Below are positions 26,180 through 34,732 of a DNA stretch of 49,914 nucleotides, one piece after another. Origin of the DNA: SAR324 cluster bacterium. Lineage in GTDB: Bacteria; SAR324; NAC60-12. Numbering within the stretch: position 1 is the stretch's first letter; every line of letters begins with the position of its first letter. The notes under the pieces were generated by a model. It did no database searches. It was not told the DNA's origin and saw only the letters and a list, made by a program, of their open reading frames with translations. The position numbers were made by a program, and so were the translations under genes. The stretch covers positions 1 through 49,914 of the forward strand of contig JACNJW010000048.1 in NCBI GenBank assembly GCA_014382365.1. The letters are read 5' to 3'.

Positions 26180-28912
26180 ATGAAATTTCATTTTTCAATA
26201 ATTTCAAAACATCTCAGAAAACATCGCTGGGTTTTAGGATTATTGTTACTGACATTCTTTCTCTTTCAGTTCCCACAGCCTCAAGAATTGGAAGCAGCCA
26301 AAAAGAAGAATCGCTCCAAGGTTACCATAAACCTGCCTCAGACTCTGATCCTCAAAGAGTTCATCAAAATAATTTCTGAAAAAACAGGGACGGTTTTTGT
26401 CTATGAAGAAAAAAATATTCGTGGACAAATGTCTATCACTGCACCCAGAAATTTCAAGGTAACTCCGGAGGATGCCTTTTTCTTCTTTGAAAAAATACTG
26501 GCAAGTCAGGGTCTGGCAATGGTACGTAAAAAAAGCAGCAAGGTTGTGGAAATTCTACCTGCTGCAGATGCACGCTTTTCACGACTTCCAATTACAAAAG
26601 ATGGTGAAAGGATCAATGCTAAAGGCGGAAACTATGTCATACGCCTGATTCCAATTCTCCACGCAGATCTCAAAGGAATACAGTCTACTCTGCAGCCTAT
26701 TTTTTCCAAATCAGGTGCTCTGCTGGTACATGAGCCGATGAACATGTTGATTGTAATAGATGTTGAATCTAACGTCAGCAGAATTGTGGAACTGATTGAA
26801 ATGTTGGACACTACTGCACCGGAAGCAGTAGAACAAATTGTTACTTTGCTGCAAATAGAACATAACGATGTTGTAGAAATTCACAAAACCGTTTCAGAAT
26901 TGTTTTCAAACTTAGTGCGAAATGGTAAGCCAACTAAATTTAAACTCCTGATTGAAGCACGATTAAATTCTCTTTTTATTGTTGCAAATCAAGAAACAAC
27001 TGCAGAAATTATAGAATTAATTGAACTTGTCGATGTTCCGGTTGAAGGAGCAAAAACAACGATTCATGAATTAAACTATTCGGATGCAGCAAAGCTGGTT
27101 CCTCTCATCACGACAGTGTTCCCAAAAACTGCATCAATAAAAATTATTCCTTTTGCACCCTTCAATGCACTGATAATTATTGCAAACCCAGTAACTACTC
27201 AGCAGATTGTTGAACTGGTAGAACAACTGGATATTCCCCGCGGAAACCGGCAGATAAAATTGCAGACATTGAATTATGCCTCTGCTACAACGTTGGCGCC
27301 ATTGCTTTCAAAGATCTTTGCAGATAAAGTTGTTGCTGGAAAGGGTGAAGGAAAAACTGCACCGGGCAGTGCAGTCAAAATAATTGCAGAACCGCGTTTA
27401 AATGCTCTTATCATAATCGCAGATCGTCTGGCAACTGATCGCGTCCTCAAGCTTATAGCAAAGTTGGACACGGTGCAGGGTTCCTCAGGAGAAACCCAAT
27501 TGAAACTGGTTGCCCTTGAAAACACTTCTGCCAAGAGAATGTCTATTCTGTTGACAAAAATATTTTCTGATCGTGTTGTTGCCGGAAAAGGTGAAGGTAA
27601 GACAGCAAAAGCAAGTCCTGTAAAAATTATTGAGGAAGAGCGCCTGAACTCTTTGATTATAATAGCTGGGCGACTTGAAATTGTACAAATATTGTCTCTG
27701 ATCAAAAAACTGGATGTTTATCAGGAGAGCGGAAAAATTAAAAGCAACTTCAAACTTTATCAACTCCAGCATGCGGTGGCAAAAGACATGGCGCTACTGC
27801 TAAAAGAAGTAACGGGAAGGATTACAGAAGTTGCCCGCAAGGATGAAAAAACAAAACCCGAGTCAAAAGAACAAGTAAAAACTACGAGCAGTTCGCAAAC
27901 TGATATTTCAATCAGCGCAGATGAGGCAACTAATTCGCTGTTAATCTTTGCTCCAACTGATGCCTTTACAACTCTAGACCAGATAATAGTTGAACTTGAT
28001 GTGCCTCGAATGCAAGTTTATGTTGAGGCACTTGTGATGGAGGTATCGCTTTCTAAAAGTTTGGACCTGGGAATCAACTGGAAGGCAGCCGGTGCAACCA
28101 GCAATAACAGAGTCATAACAGGAGGTTTTCCTGGTGGAGGAGCATTTACTGGTGATGCAACTACTGGTGGTACTGCAGCAATTGCTGCAGATAGTTCTAC
28201 TATAGGAGTACTTAACGGCAATACAATCAGCATTGGCGGAAAAGAATTCTTCAGTTTTGGTGCATTTGTAAAAGCAGTTCAAAACAACAATGACGTCAAT
28301 GTCCTTGCAAATCCGCAGTTAATGATCATCAATAATCCACAGGAAGGAGAAGTTCCAAATATAAATGTAGTATCAGTTGTACCTGTTTCACCAAAAACTG
28401 TGACAAGCGCAAACAATATTACGACAAAAGAGTATCAATTCAAGGAAGTTGGTATCAAACTTGAAATTAAACCGCAAATCAGTGGTAAAAACAGTATTCG
28501 ACTCGATATTGCACAAGAGTCAAGTGATGTGGTCAATCCTGGTGCAGAAGCAATTACCATCTTCAAGAGAACCATAAAGACCTCAGTAATTGCAGAAGAT
28601 GGTGAGATAATAGTTCTTGGTGGTTTGATTAAGGAAAAAGTTGCTCGTAATCAAAATAAGATTCCTGGATTTGGAGATCTGCCATTAATTGGTTGGTTTT
28701 TCCGCAGCAAATTGGATCAGTTTGAGAAAATTAATTTACTGATTTTCATTCGGCCAAGTATTATTCGTACACAAAAAGATTTGGAGAAAGTAAATCGACG
28801 TGCCGCTTCCCGCTACAAAAAAGCAAAAGAACTTAACAAAGTGTCAAATCAGGTACTGGAAGATATGGGGCTTCCGGAATTATCTGAGAAGCCGGCGGAA
28901 AAACTGGAATAA
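26180..28912 (+). CDS. gspD: Type II secretion secretin GspD with six N-type repeats
   Basis: A 910-residue protein with a signal/anchor at about 18-40. It has an N0 domain at about 46-127, then six secretin N1-like (NolW/KH-like) repeats at about 152-210, 218-285, 294-351, 357-430, 438-512 and 522-607. Each repeat ends with the pattern (L/F)xIxA...IxxLIxxLD. The beta-barrel secretin domain runs from about 610 to 864, with NPQL near 711, IPGFGDLPLIGWFF near 828 and LLIFIRPS near 853. It forms the outer-membrane exit pore of the type II secretion system. Most GspD proteins have three N repeats, so six makes a longer periplasmic neck. Repeats 4 and 5 are nearly identical in their first half. 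Confidence 0.92.
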   Translation: MKFHFSIISKHLRKHRWVLGLLLLTFFLFQFPQPQELEAAKKKNRSKVTINLPQTLILKEFIKIISEKTGTVFVYEEKNIRGQMSITAPRNFKVTPEDAFFFFEKILASQGLAMVRKKSSKVVEILPAADARFSRLPITKDGERINAKGGNYVIRLIPILHADLKGIQSTLQPIFSKSGALLVHEPMNMLIVIDVESNVSRIVELIEMLDTTAPEAVEQIVTLLQIEHNDVVEIHKTVSELFSNLVRNGKPTKFKLLIEARLNSLFIVANQETTAEIIELIELVDVPVEGAKTTIHELNYSDAAKLVPLITTVFPKTASIKIIPFAPFNALIIIANPVTTQQIVELVEQLDIPRGNRQIKLQTLNYASATTLAPLLSKIFADKVVAGKGEGKTAPGSAVKIIAEPRLNALIIIADRLATDRVLKLIAKLDTVQGSSGETQLKLVALENTSAKRMSILLTKIFSDRVVAGKGEGKTAKASPVKIIEEERLNSLIIIAGRLEIVQILSLIKKLDVYQESGKIKSNFKLYQLQHAVAKDMALLLKEVTGRITEVARKDEKTKPESKEQVKTTSSSQTDISISADEATNSLLIFAPTDAFTTLDQIIVELDVPRMQVYVEALVMEVSLSKSLDLGINWKAAGATSNNRVITGGFPGGGAFTGDATTGGTAAIAADSSTIGVLNGNTISIGGKEFFSFGAFVKAVQNNNDVNVLANPQLMIINNPQEGEVPNINVVSVVPVSPKTVTSANNITTKEYQFKEVGIKLEIKPQISGKNSIRLDIAQESSDVVNPGAEAITIFKRTIKTSVIAEDGEIIVLGGLIKEKVARNQNKIPGFGDLPLIGWFFRSKLDQFEKINLLIFIRPSIIRTQKDLEKVNRRAASRYKKAKELNKVSNQVLEDMGLPELSEKPAEKLE
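27248..27715 (+). repeat. Duplicated N-repeat segment in gspD (repeats 4 and 5)
   Basis: Codons 357-430 and 438-512 encode two closely similar N repeats. They share the run VVAGKGEGKTA and the following VKII, with only scattered differences at DNA level around 27330-27400 and 27575-27640. The other N repeats are much more diverged from these two, so this pair looks like a later in-frame duplication. Confidence 0.75.
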
Positions 28913-28936
28913 TAATCCCCTAATCTCCTCTCATGG

Positions 28937-29806
28937 ATGAGTCAGGAAACAATGGAACAAAATAATAGAAACATGGAAGTCTCCTCAATTTTTCCTAATC
29001 CGGAAAATCCTCTGGAAATTAAACTGCCTTTGTTTGAAGGACCATTGGACTTGTTGCTGCATCTTATTCGCAAAAAAGAAGTCTCCATTGAAGAAGTTCG
29101 AATCTCTGAATTGACGGCCTCATATTTGGAGTATATTGAGATGATGCAGTCCATTAATCTCGACTTGGCAGGAGAATTTTTGGAAATTGCAGCCATGTTG
29201 ATCTTGATTAAGTCCAGACATTTGCTGCCCAAGTCTTCTGAAGATTTCGAAGAAATGGACGAGGAGAATCCTGAAGAAATTTTACGTCAGCGCCTGCTAG
29301 AATATCAACACTACAAGGATGCAGCCTTTGAACTTAGTTCGCTTGATATTTTGGGGCGCGATGTGTTTCAGCGTCCTGAAAATGTGGAGTTGGTTGGAGA
29401 ACAGAGCGAAACTGATCCGGAATATGAAGATATTTCAGTTTCAACATTGATGGAAGCTTTTCAACGTGTAATGAAACGGCTTCCAATAATAACCAGACAC
29501 GTTGTTGAAACTGAAAGTGTCCGTATTGAAGACCGTATTGATGAATTGATTTCTTTTTTTGAGAAAAAACAGCATTGCCTTTTTGAAGAACTGTTTGAAA
29601 CAAACAAACCTCTGTCATGGTTTATCATAACTTTCATGGCAATACTGGAAATGGTACGCCTGCGTCTTTTAATAATCGTGCAGGTAGATCAGTTTGGCGC
29701 AATTCATTGTACAACACATACGGATTTTGATCAGAATATTAGAGACTGGTTCCACTTGCAAAACGGTTCTGAAAAAGAGAGTTCGGCTTTGCTGAAAGCA
29801 AGCTAA
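28937..29806 (+). CDS. scpA: Segregation and condensation protein ScpA
   Basis: A 289-residue kleisin. The N-terminal signature LPLFEGPLDLLLHLIRKKEVSI, at about 30-51, is diagnostic. It is followed by EYIEMMQSINLDLAGEFLEIAAMLILIKSRHLLP, which binds the SMC neck, and a C-terminal winged helix around 210-275 that binds the SMC head. ScpA bridges SMC heads together with ScpB to organise the chromosome. scpB, usually adjacent, is absent from this window. It lies 24 nt after gspD. The first ATG has alternatives 15 and 36 nt further in. Confidence 0.92.
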   Translation: MSQETMEQNNRNMEVSSIFPNPENPLEIKLPLFEGPLDLLLHLIRKKEVSIEEVRISELTASYLEYIEMMQSINLDLAGEFLEIAAMLILIKSRHLLPKSSEDFEEMDEENPEEILRQRLLEYQHYKDAAFELSSLDILGRDVFQRPENVELVGEQSETDPEYEDISVSTLMEAFQRVMKRLPIITRHVVETESVRIEDRIDELISFFEKKQHCLFEELFETNKPLSWFIITFMAILEMVRLRLLIIVQVDQFGAIHCTTHTDFDQNIRDWFHLQNGSEKESSALLKAS

Positions 29807-30018
29807 TTATTTTAGATTCTGTTAATAGATATAAATAATTCACTTACTGGTTTGCAGATAATCTTTGATTGGTTTAAAAAATTGTAATCCTGACATGTCT
29901 TAAAACTTCATGTGTATGAATCGTGCATTATCCTGTGTTTCTGCAGAAAAAGTTTCCAAAATTAATTCTGCCAAACTGAACGAAATAAATATTATTAACC
30001 CACTACTTCACTTTTAAG

Positions 30019-31299
30019 ATGTCCCGGATTTTACTACTGAAAATAATGTTATCCGGAATATCTTTTCTCCTCTTTCCTTTCTTATCTCCAGCAAAGCAGT
30101 CTGCCGATTTAAAAATTATTGCAATCGTACTTTCAAAAACTTGTCCGTTACCGGATGGGCCGGACATGGCAATTGATTCCCCGGATTCTATTATAAAAGC
30201 TGTTAACAATCCTGATTGTCCAAAACTGGGTGATACTCAGTTGATACAAACTGCTGTTGCCAATCAGGCTGCAACCACAAAACAGGTAGGAGTTGAAATT
30301 AAAATTCATGTGGACAATCAGGAGTTGAAAACAAAGCGTTTTCGTAAAACATATAAAATACAGGCTCATGATACTGTACGGATACTACATGATCTGGAAA
30401 TAGAAAAAACTGGTCGATATCAAATTACAGTTCGAATATGGGATAAAAAATTTAATCAAATACTTCTCAAAACTATTACAGGTGATGAACGATTTTTCTT
30501 CATTGCCTCACCCAAGGATATTGAAATTGCTACGACTCAATTGGCTACTGGTGTTAGAGTAGTTGGAAGCCTGATTGCTCCATTAAAATTTGACCCGCCG
30601 GACTTGCGCTGGGAGTTTGTACAAGTTTTACCTAAACATGCACTGCGTGGTGAAAAACTGCGCCTGCGTTTGAATTTAATGAATGTTGGTGGAGACATAG
30701 TCAAGGATGTTGTCACTAAAATTCAATATTACAATGTCAAGCAGCCAATGCGGAAGTCTGTCATTGCCATGCCAACTACGCAAGTAATGGCTCCGGGTGA
30801 AATTATTACTTACGATATGGAGTACATGCTTCCTGAAGATCAACTATTGGGCAAATATCAAATCATTGCGACTGTTGATCCAGAAGACGAAATTGAGGAA
30901 CTGAAGGAAAAAAATAACATTGCAAAATCCAATGTCATCAGACTTAGTGACATCAAACTACTTCTGCCAACAGATAAATTTTCGTTTGAAGAAAATGGGC
31001 TTTTCCTTTTTCAATGGGACAGTCTGGCATTTAGTGAATTCAAAATACAAGTTGGTGTCGATGAAAAATTTGAAGACGCAGGTTCATATTTTGATTTACC
31101 ACAGGGTAACCGCTGGATTGCAGATAAGGAATTGGTTCCGTTGGCAGGAGAACTGCCTGGGATGGCAATGGGTTTACAAAGAGCCAGAGAAAAAAATCAA
31201 TTGTATTGGCGGGTGATAGGACGTCAGGCTAGTGGTAGACAGTCAATTTCTATAATTCGTAAATTTACTATCGTGCCAGCGAATCCCGGTTCGTCCTGA
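30019..31299 (+). CDS. Exported protein with CARDB-like domain
   Basis: A 426-residue protein with an N-terminal signal peptide at about 1-26 and no further membrane segment. The central part, about 205-310, reads as a CARDB/Ig-like adhesion fold: LRLRLNLMNVGGDIVKDVVTKIQYYN..., MAPGEIITYDMEYMLPEDQLLGKYQIIATVDPEDEIEELKEKNN. An earlier segment, about 85-165, has the same beta-rich style (VEIKIHVDNQE...YQITVRIWDKK), so a second related domain is likely. Such periplasmic or surface modules bind partners or substrates. It stands 212 nt after scpA with little operon evidence. Function unassigned. Confidence 0.6.
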   Translation: MSRILLLKIMLSGISFLLFPFLSPAKQSADLKIIAIVLSKTCPLPDGPDMAIDSPDSIIKAVNNPDCPKLGDTQLIQTAVANQAATTKQVGVEIKIHVDNQELKTKRFRKTYKIQAHDTVRILHDLEIEKTGRYQITVRIWDKKFNQILLKTITGDERFFFIASPKDIEIATTQLATGVRVVGSLIAPLKFDPPDLRWEFVQVLPKHALRGEKLRLRLNLMNVGGDIVKDVVTKIQYYNVKQPMRKSVIAMPTTQVMAPGEIITYDMEYMLPEDQLLGKYQIIATVDPEDEIEELKEKNNIAKSNVIRLSDIKLLLPTDKFSFEENGLFLFQWDSLAFSEFKIQVGVDEKFEDAGSYFDLPQGNRWIADKELVPLAGELPGMAMGLQRAREKNQLYWRVIGRQASGRQSISIIRKFTIVPANPGSS

Positions 31300-31342
31300 T
31301 TTATCTAATTCCAAAGTCAGTTGCACAGGTGACTCAAGCATC

Positions 31343-31741
31343 ATGTTATTAAAATTATTTTTAGCATTCACTATCATCCCGGTTGTCGAAATCTACCTGC
31401 TGATCAAAATAGGATCAGTGTTTGGGGCATTGACTTCAATTGTCTTAGTTGTCCTCACAGGATTTTTGGGTGCCTATTTAGCACGGATACAAGGCTTACA
31501 AACCTTGTTTCGTATTCAGGAAAGTTTGCGTGAGGGAAGGATGCCCTCTGGTGAACTACTTGATGCACTACTCATTGGAATAGCTGGTCTAGTATTATTG
31601 ACTCCTGGTTTTTTAACCGACGCAGTTGGTTTCATTCTGCTTGTTCCCACTACCAGGAATGTAATTAAATACTGGCTGTTTAGTAAAATTCAGGCCAAGT
31701 ATATGTCAACTAGACCTGAAGACACCATCATTGAACAGTAG
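31343..31741 (+). CDS. fxsA: FxsA family inner-membrane protein
   Basis: A 132-residue protein with three or four hydrophobic segments and the FxsA family pattern: the N-terminal LFLAFTIIPVVEIYLLIKIGSVFG, GARLARIQGL-like (YLARIQGLQTLFRIQ), EGRMPSGELLDALLIGIAGLVLLTPGFLTDAVGFILL and then a basic tail. FxsA overproduction relieves exclusion of phage T7 by the F plasmid in E. coli; its normal role is unclear. It starts 43 nt after the CARDB-like gene and may share its transcript. Confidence 0.9.
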   Translation: MLLKLFLAFTIIPVVEIYLLIKIGSVFGALTSIVLVVLTGFLGAYLARIQGLQTLFRIQESLREGRMPSGELLDALLIGIAGLVLLTPGFLTDAVGFILLVPTTRNVIKYWLFSKIQAKYMSTRPEDTIIEQ

Positions 31742-31902
31742 TTTCTCTGTAAATTCCACTTTTGTCAGCACCATAATTTCTTCTGCTCAAGTCAGTGAAG
31801 CTGACTGAATATCTTGCCCCTTTGCTAAGGATCTGATAACGTGTACCTCGGAGGTATGAACAGAAATATTTATAACTCTCAACGTTATATAAAAAAGGGA
31901 AT

Positions 31903-33186
31903 ATGGAAAATACTGCAAAAATTGAAATTAATGACAAATCAATTGAGATGCCCCTGATTACCGGTAGCGAAGGAGAAATCGGAATTGATATTAGTAAATT
32001 ACGTTCACAAACAAAAACAATAACCCTCGATCCAGGCTTCGTCAATACCGGTTCCTGTGAAAGCGGAATCACATTCCTGAATGGTGAGAAGGGAGTACTA
32101 CGCTACCGGGGTTATCCAATAGAAGAGTTAGCAGAAAAATCGAATTTTCTTGAAGTCAGCTTTTTGTTGATATACGGTGAGTTACCGACTCCTCAGCAAC
32201 TTGAAGATTTTGAATCGAATATAAAAATGCATACCATGCTGCATGAAGATGTGCGGCACATTTATCAGGCATTTCCAAAAGATGCACATCCGATGGCAAT
32301 TTTATCCAGTATCGTTTGCGCTCTTTCAACATTCTATCCGGATTTCAGTGCTACAGACAGTAACGCAGTAGATTTGGCTATTTGGAGATTGATGGGCAAA
32401 CTTCCTACAATTGCTGCCTGGTCATACAAGAAAAATATCGGCCAACCCTTTGTTTATCCAGTCAATGAGTATAGTTATACTAAAAACTTCCTGAATATGC
32501 TCTTTGCCGTGCCTGCTACAGACAACGAAATTCCAACTGAATTTGAACAGGCTTTAAATGTTCTATTTATTCTGCATGCAGACCACGAACAAAACTGTTC
32601 AACCTCCACAGTGCGTTTAGTAGGAAGTAGTGAAGCAAACTTATTTGCATCAATTTCAAGTGGTATCGCGGCTCTTTGGGGACCATTGCATGGCGGTGCA
32701 AACCAGGCAGTTCTGGAAATGCTGAAACAAATTCATAATGACGGCGGCGACGTTCAGAAATTTGTCAAAATGGCTAAAGATAAAGATTCTAAATTTCGTC
32801 TAATGGGTTTTGGACATCGAGTTTACAAAAATTTTGACCCAAGAGCCACTATTCTAAAAGGTTATTGCGATAAAATATTAGCCTTACTAGGTACACCAGA
32901 CCCTTTGCTGGACATTGCCAAACAACTTGAAGAGGCAGCACTAACAGATGAGTATTTTATAGAACGCAACCTATATCCAAATGTGGATTTCTACAGTGGA
33001 ATTATCTACAAAGCACTTGGTTTCCCTACAGATATGTTTACGGTCCTTTTTTCTCTTGGACGCCTTCCTGGTTGGATTGCACACTGGCTGGAAATGCGTA
33101 ATGGTGTCTCTAAAATTGGACGCCCGCGTCAGATTTATACGGGTTACACTGAACGAAATTATGCCTCACTCAATCAACGAAACTAA
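31903..33186 (+). CDS. gltA: Citrate synthase (type II, GltA)
   Basis: A 427-residue enzyme, the same length as E. coli GltA. The catalytic triad is at the expected positions: His263 in LHGGANQAV, His305 in GFGHRVYKNFDPRA and Asp362 in NVDFYSGI. The C-terminus KIGRPRQIYTGYTERNY is typical. It condenses acetyl-CoA and oxaloacetate in the first TCA step, and the length predicts the NADH-sensitive hexameric type. An AGGGAAT ribosome site lies close to the ATG. A 161-nt upstream gap with two small palindromes probably holds its own promoter. Confidence 0.96.
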   Translation: MENTAKIEINDKSIEMPLITGSEGEIGIDISKLRSQTKTITLDPGFVNTGSCESGITFLNGEKGVLRYRGYPIEELAEKSNFLEVSFLLIYGELPTPQQLEDFESNIKMHTMLHEDVRHIYQAFPKDAHPMAILSSIVCALSTFYPDFSATDSNAVDLAIWRLMGKLPTIAAWSYKKNIGQPFVYPVNEYSYTKNFLNMLFAVPATDNEIPTEFEQALNVLFILHADHEQNCSTSTVRLVGSSEANLFASISSGIAALWGPLHGGANQAVLEMLKQIHNDGGDVQKFVKMAKDKDSKFRLMGFGHRVYKNFDPRATILKGYCDKILALLGTPDPLLDIAKQLEEAALTDEYFIERNLYPNVDFYSGIIYKALGFPTDMFTVLFSLGRLPGWIAHWLEMRNGVSKIGRPRQIYTGYTERNYASLNQRN

Positions 33187-33214
33187 TTTTAATCCTCCTC
33201 AATAATTGTTCCCC

Positions 33215-33700
33215 ATGCAGAATCTTTCAATGCGGGAACAGTTTTTAATCCTCTTCATGTTCCTGCTGGTCTTTGTGCTGGCAGGAATGTGGGGACTACA
33301 GCAGTTCAATTTTAAACAAAAAAAGTTGTTACTACAACTGGAGGTACGGGAAAATCAAATCCGTCAAGTCCGTGTGCTCTCAACTGAGTGGCAGGAAGTG
33401 CAGCGAACTCCTACCGTGTCTGTGATGCAGCAGGATCTTAGTTCTTTTGTTGAAAACATTGCCCGCTCACTTGAAATTCAAGATAATTTACAACTCAATG
33501 TTCTCACTAACGTCAAAGATGGTACTGATGGTGTTAAAGTTGGTCTGGACAGACTTAAACTAGATCTGTTACTTTCCATGCTTTACAAGTTGGAAAATCA
33601 TCGACCTGTTTTACGAACTTCACATTTAAGCATCAGTATAAGTCCAGGTAACCGTCAGTTACGTGCTTCGTTTCAGGTGCATAAGCAGAAGAAAGGCTGA
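33215..33700 (+). CDS. GspM-like type II secretion inner-membrane protein
   Basis: About 161 residues. It has a short cytoplasmic N-terminus, one transmembrane segment at about 8-28, a coiled-coil stretch (KKLLLQLEVRENQIRQVRVLSTEW), then a ferredoxin-like periplasmic domain with VGLDRLKLDLLLSMLYKLENHRPVLRTSHLSISISP. This is the layout of GspM (and of PilO-type relatives). GspM binds GspL in the T2SS assembly platform. An in-frame TTG at 33206 and an ATG at 33230 are alternative starts. It precedes the GspN-like gene by 6 nt. The sequence is diverged, so the call rests on architecture and context. Confidence 0.6.
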   Translation: MQNLSMREQFLILFMFLLVFVLAGMWGLQQFNFKQKKLLLQLEVRENQIRQVRVLSTEWQEVQRTPTVSVMQQDLSSFVENIARSLEIQDNLQLNVLTNVKDGTDGVKVGLDRLKLDLLLSMLYKLENHRPVLRTSHLSISISPGNRQLRASFQVHKQKKG

Positions 33701-33706
33701 GCCAAG

Positions 33707-34603
33707 ATGAGGATTCTAAAAATAATTGCGCTGATGTCTATAGGATTATTACTGATATTGCTGTTGGCATTTTGGGGATTCAAGCAAAATTTTCCTGGAA
33801 AACAAATGGCTAATACAGTCAGTGTTAAATTGAGTTCACTAACAGGCATCCCATTTGAAATCCAGAATTTTGAATTGGGATGGACCAAAATTCATACTAC
33901 AGAAATTGCTCTCCGGACTCCAAAGTGGCTGGCGAGAACTCCAGATATCCGCCTGCTTATTCTTGAAAAAATAGAACTACCTTTTTCGCCAATTATCACA
34001 TCCGGAAATGTAGGAATATCCGGGAAGTTACATGAAGGGACAGTATTTGTCTCTACTGGTTTACTGAAACAAAAAAAACTGAACATCTCTTTGGATGGAG
34101 CACTGCTTGAACGGATTCCTTTGTTTTCAATAGTTCCATATGTTTTTGTTTCAGGGGCTCTTTCGTTTTCTACTATAATAGAGAATTTTCATGCCCTGCA
34201 ACAACAAAAAACTAAATTACCAGAAGGTAGTCTCAAGGGAAAAATAACAGATACTAGAATACGTATTGCTGGAGGAACTGCACTTCTCGATTTGCATATC
34301 CCCGAACTTGATTTGACTGAAGTGCAGTTTGAACTTCAACTTGGACCTAAAATAAGTATTAAGAAATTTCAATTGAAAGGAGATCTTGAGGGAACAATTG
34401 AAGGTTCGATCAGACTGAATGAAAAGAATCCACAAATGTCTCTGCTTAATTTGGATGTCAGGCTGACCCCTTCGGCCTCTTTAAAGCAGGAACTACTTTC
34501 TATTAACACTCTGCTGCGCTCATTTCAGTGTGGTGAGACAATTAGTATTAATATAAAGGGGCCACTCAGTCGTCCAAATTTTCCTGAGAGAAACAGATGT
34601 TAA
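33707..34603 (+). CDS. GspN-like type II secretion protein
   Basis: A 298-residue protein with one N-terminal transmembrane segment at about 5-25 and a long beta-rich periplasmic part containing AsmA-like strands (SVKLSSLTGIPFEIQNFELGW..., GKITDTRIRIAGGTALLDLHIPELDLTEVQFELQLG). This fits the GspN-type protein family found beside T2SS genes in deltaproteobacteria and Leptospira, as I remember it. The 6-nt spacing to the GspM-like gene makes a two-gene unit. Lipid- or pseudopilus-related roles are suggested for the family but not proven. The C-terminus ends shortly after a KGPLSRP motif typical of AsmA-like repeats. Confidence 0.6.
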   Translation: MRILKIIALMSIGLLLILLLAFWGFKQNFPGKQMANTVSVKLSSLTGIPFEIQNFELGWTKIHTTEIALRTPKWLARTPDIRLLILEKIELPFSPIITSGNVGISGKLHEGTVFVSTGLLKQKKLNISLDGALLERIPLFSIVPYVFVSGALSFSTIIENFHALQQQKTKLPEGSLKGKITDTRIRIAGGTALLDLHIPELDLTEVQFELQLGPKISIKKFQLKGDLEGTIEGSIRLNEKNPQMSLLNLDVRLTPSASLKQELLSINTLLRSFQCGETISINIKGPLSRPNFPERNRC

Positions 34604-34732
34604 TCTGAAGTCATTCAGATATTTTGCGGTCACCAGACGGCACCAGAAATAAGAATAATTTCAAGACAAGACACAATTCAAGCAAAGGAATAATTATAAC
34701 AACAAAAAACATGCATTATTAAGAGCTTCATC

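Noticed and set aside
27274..27705. 143-codon frame on the minus strand inside gspD
   Set aside because: It exists only as the antisense of two duplicated N repeats and has no ribosome site or recognisable protein features.
31846..31856. Short palindrome ACCTC-G-GAGGT upstream of gltA
   Set aside because: Eleven bases with a 5-bp arm is not rare enough to call an operator without comparison.
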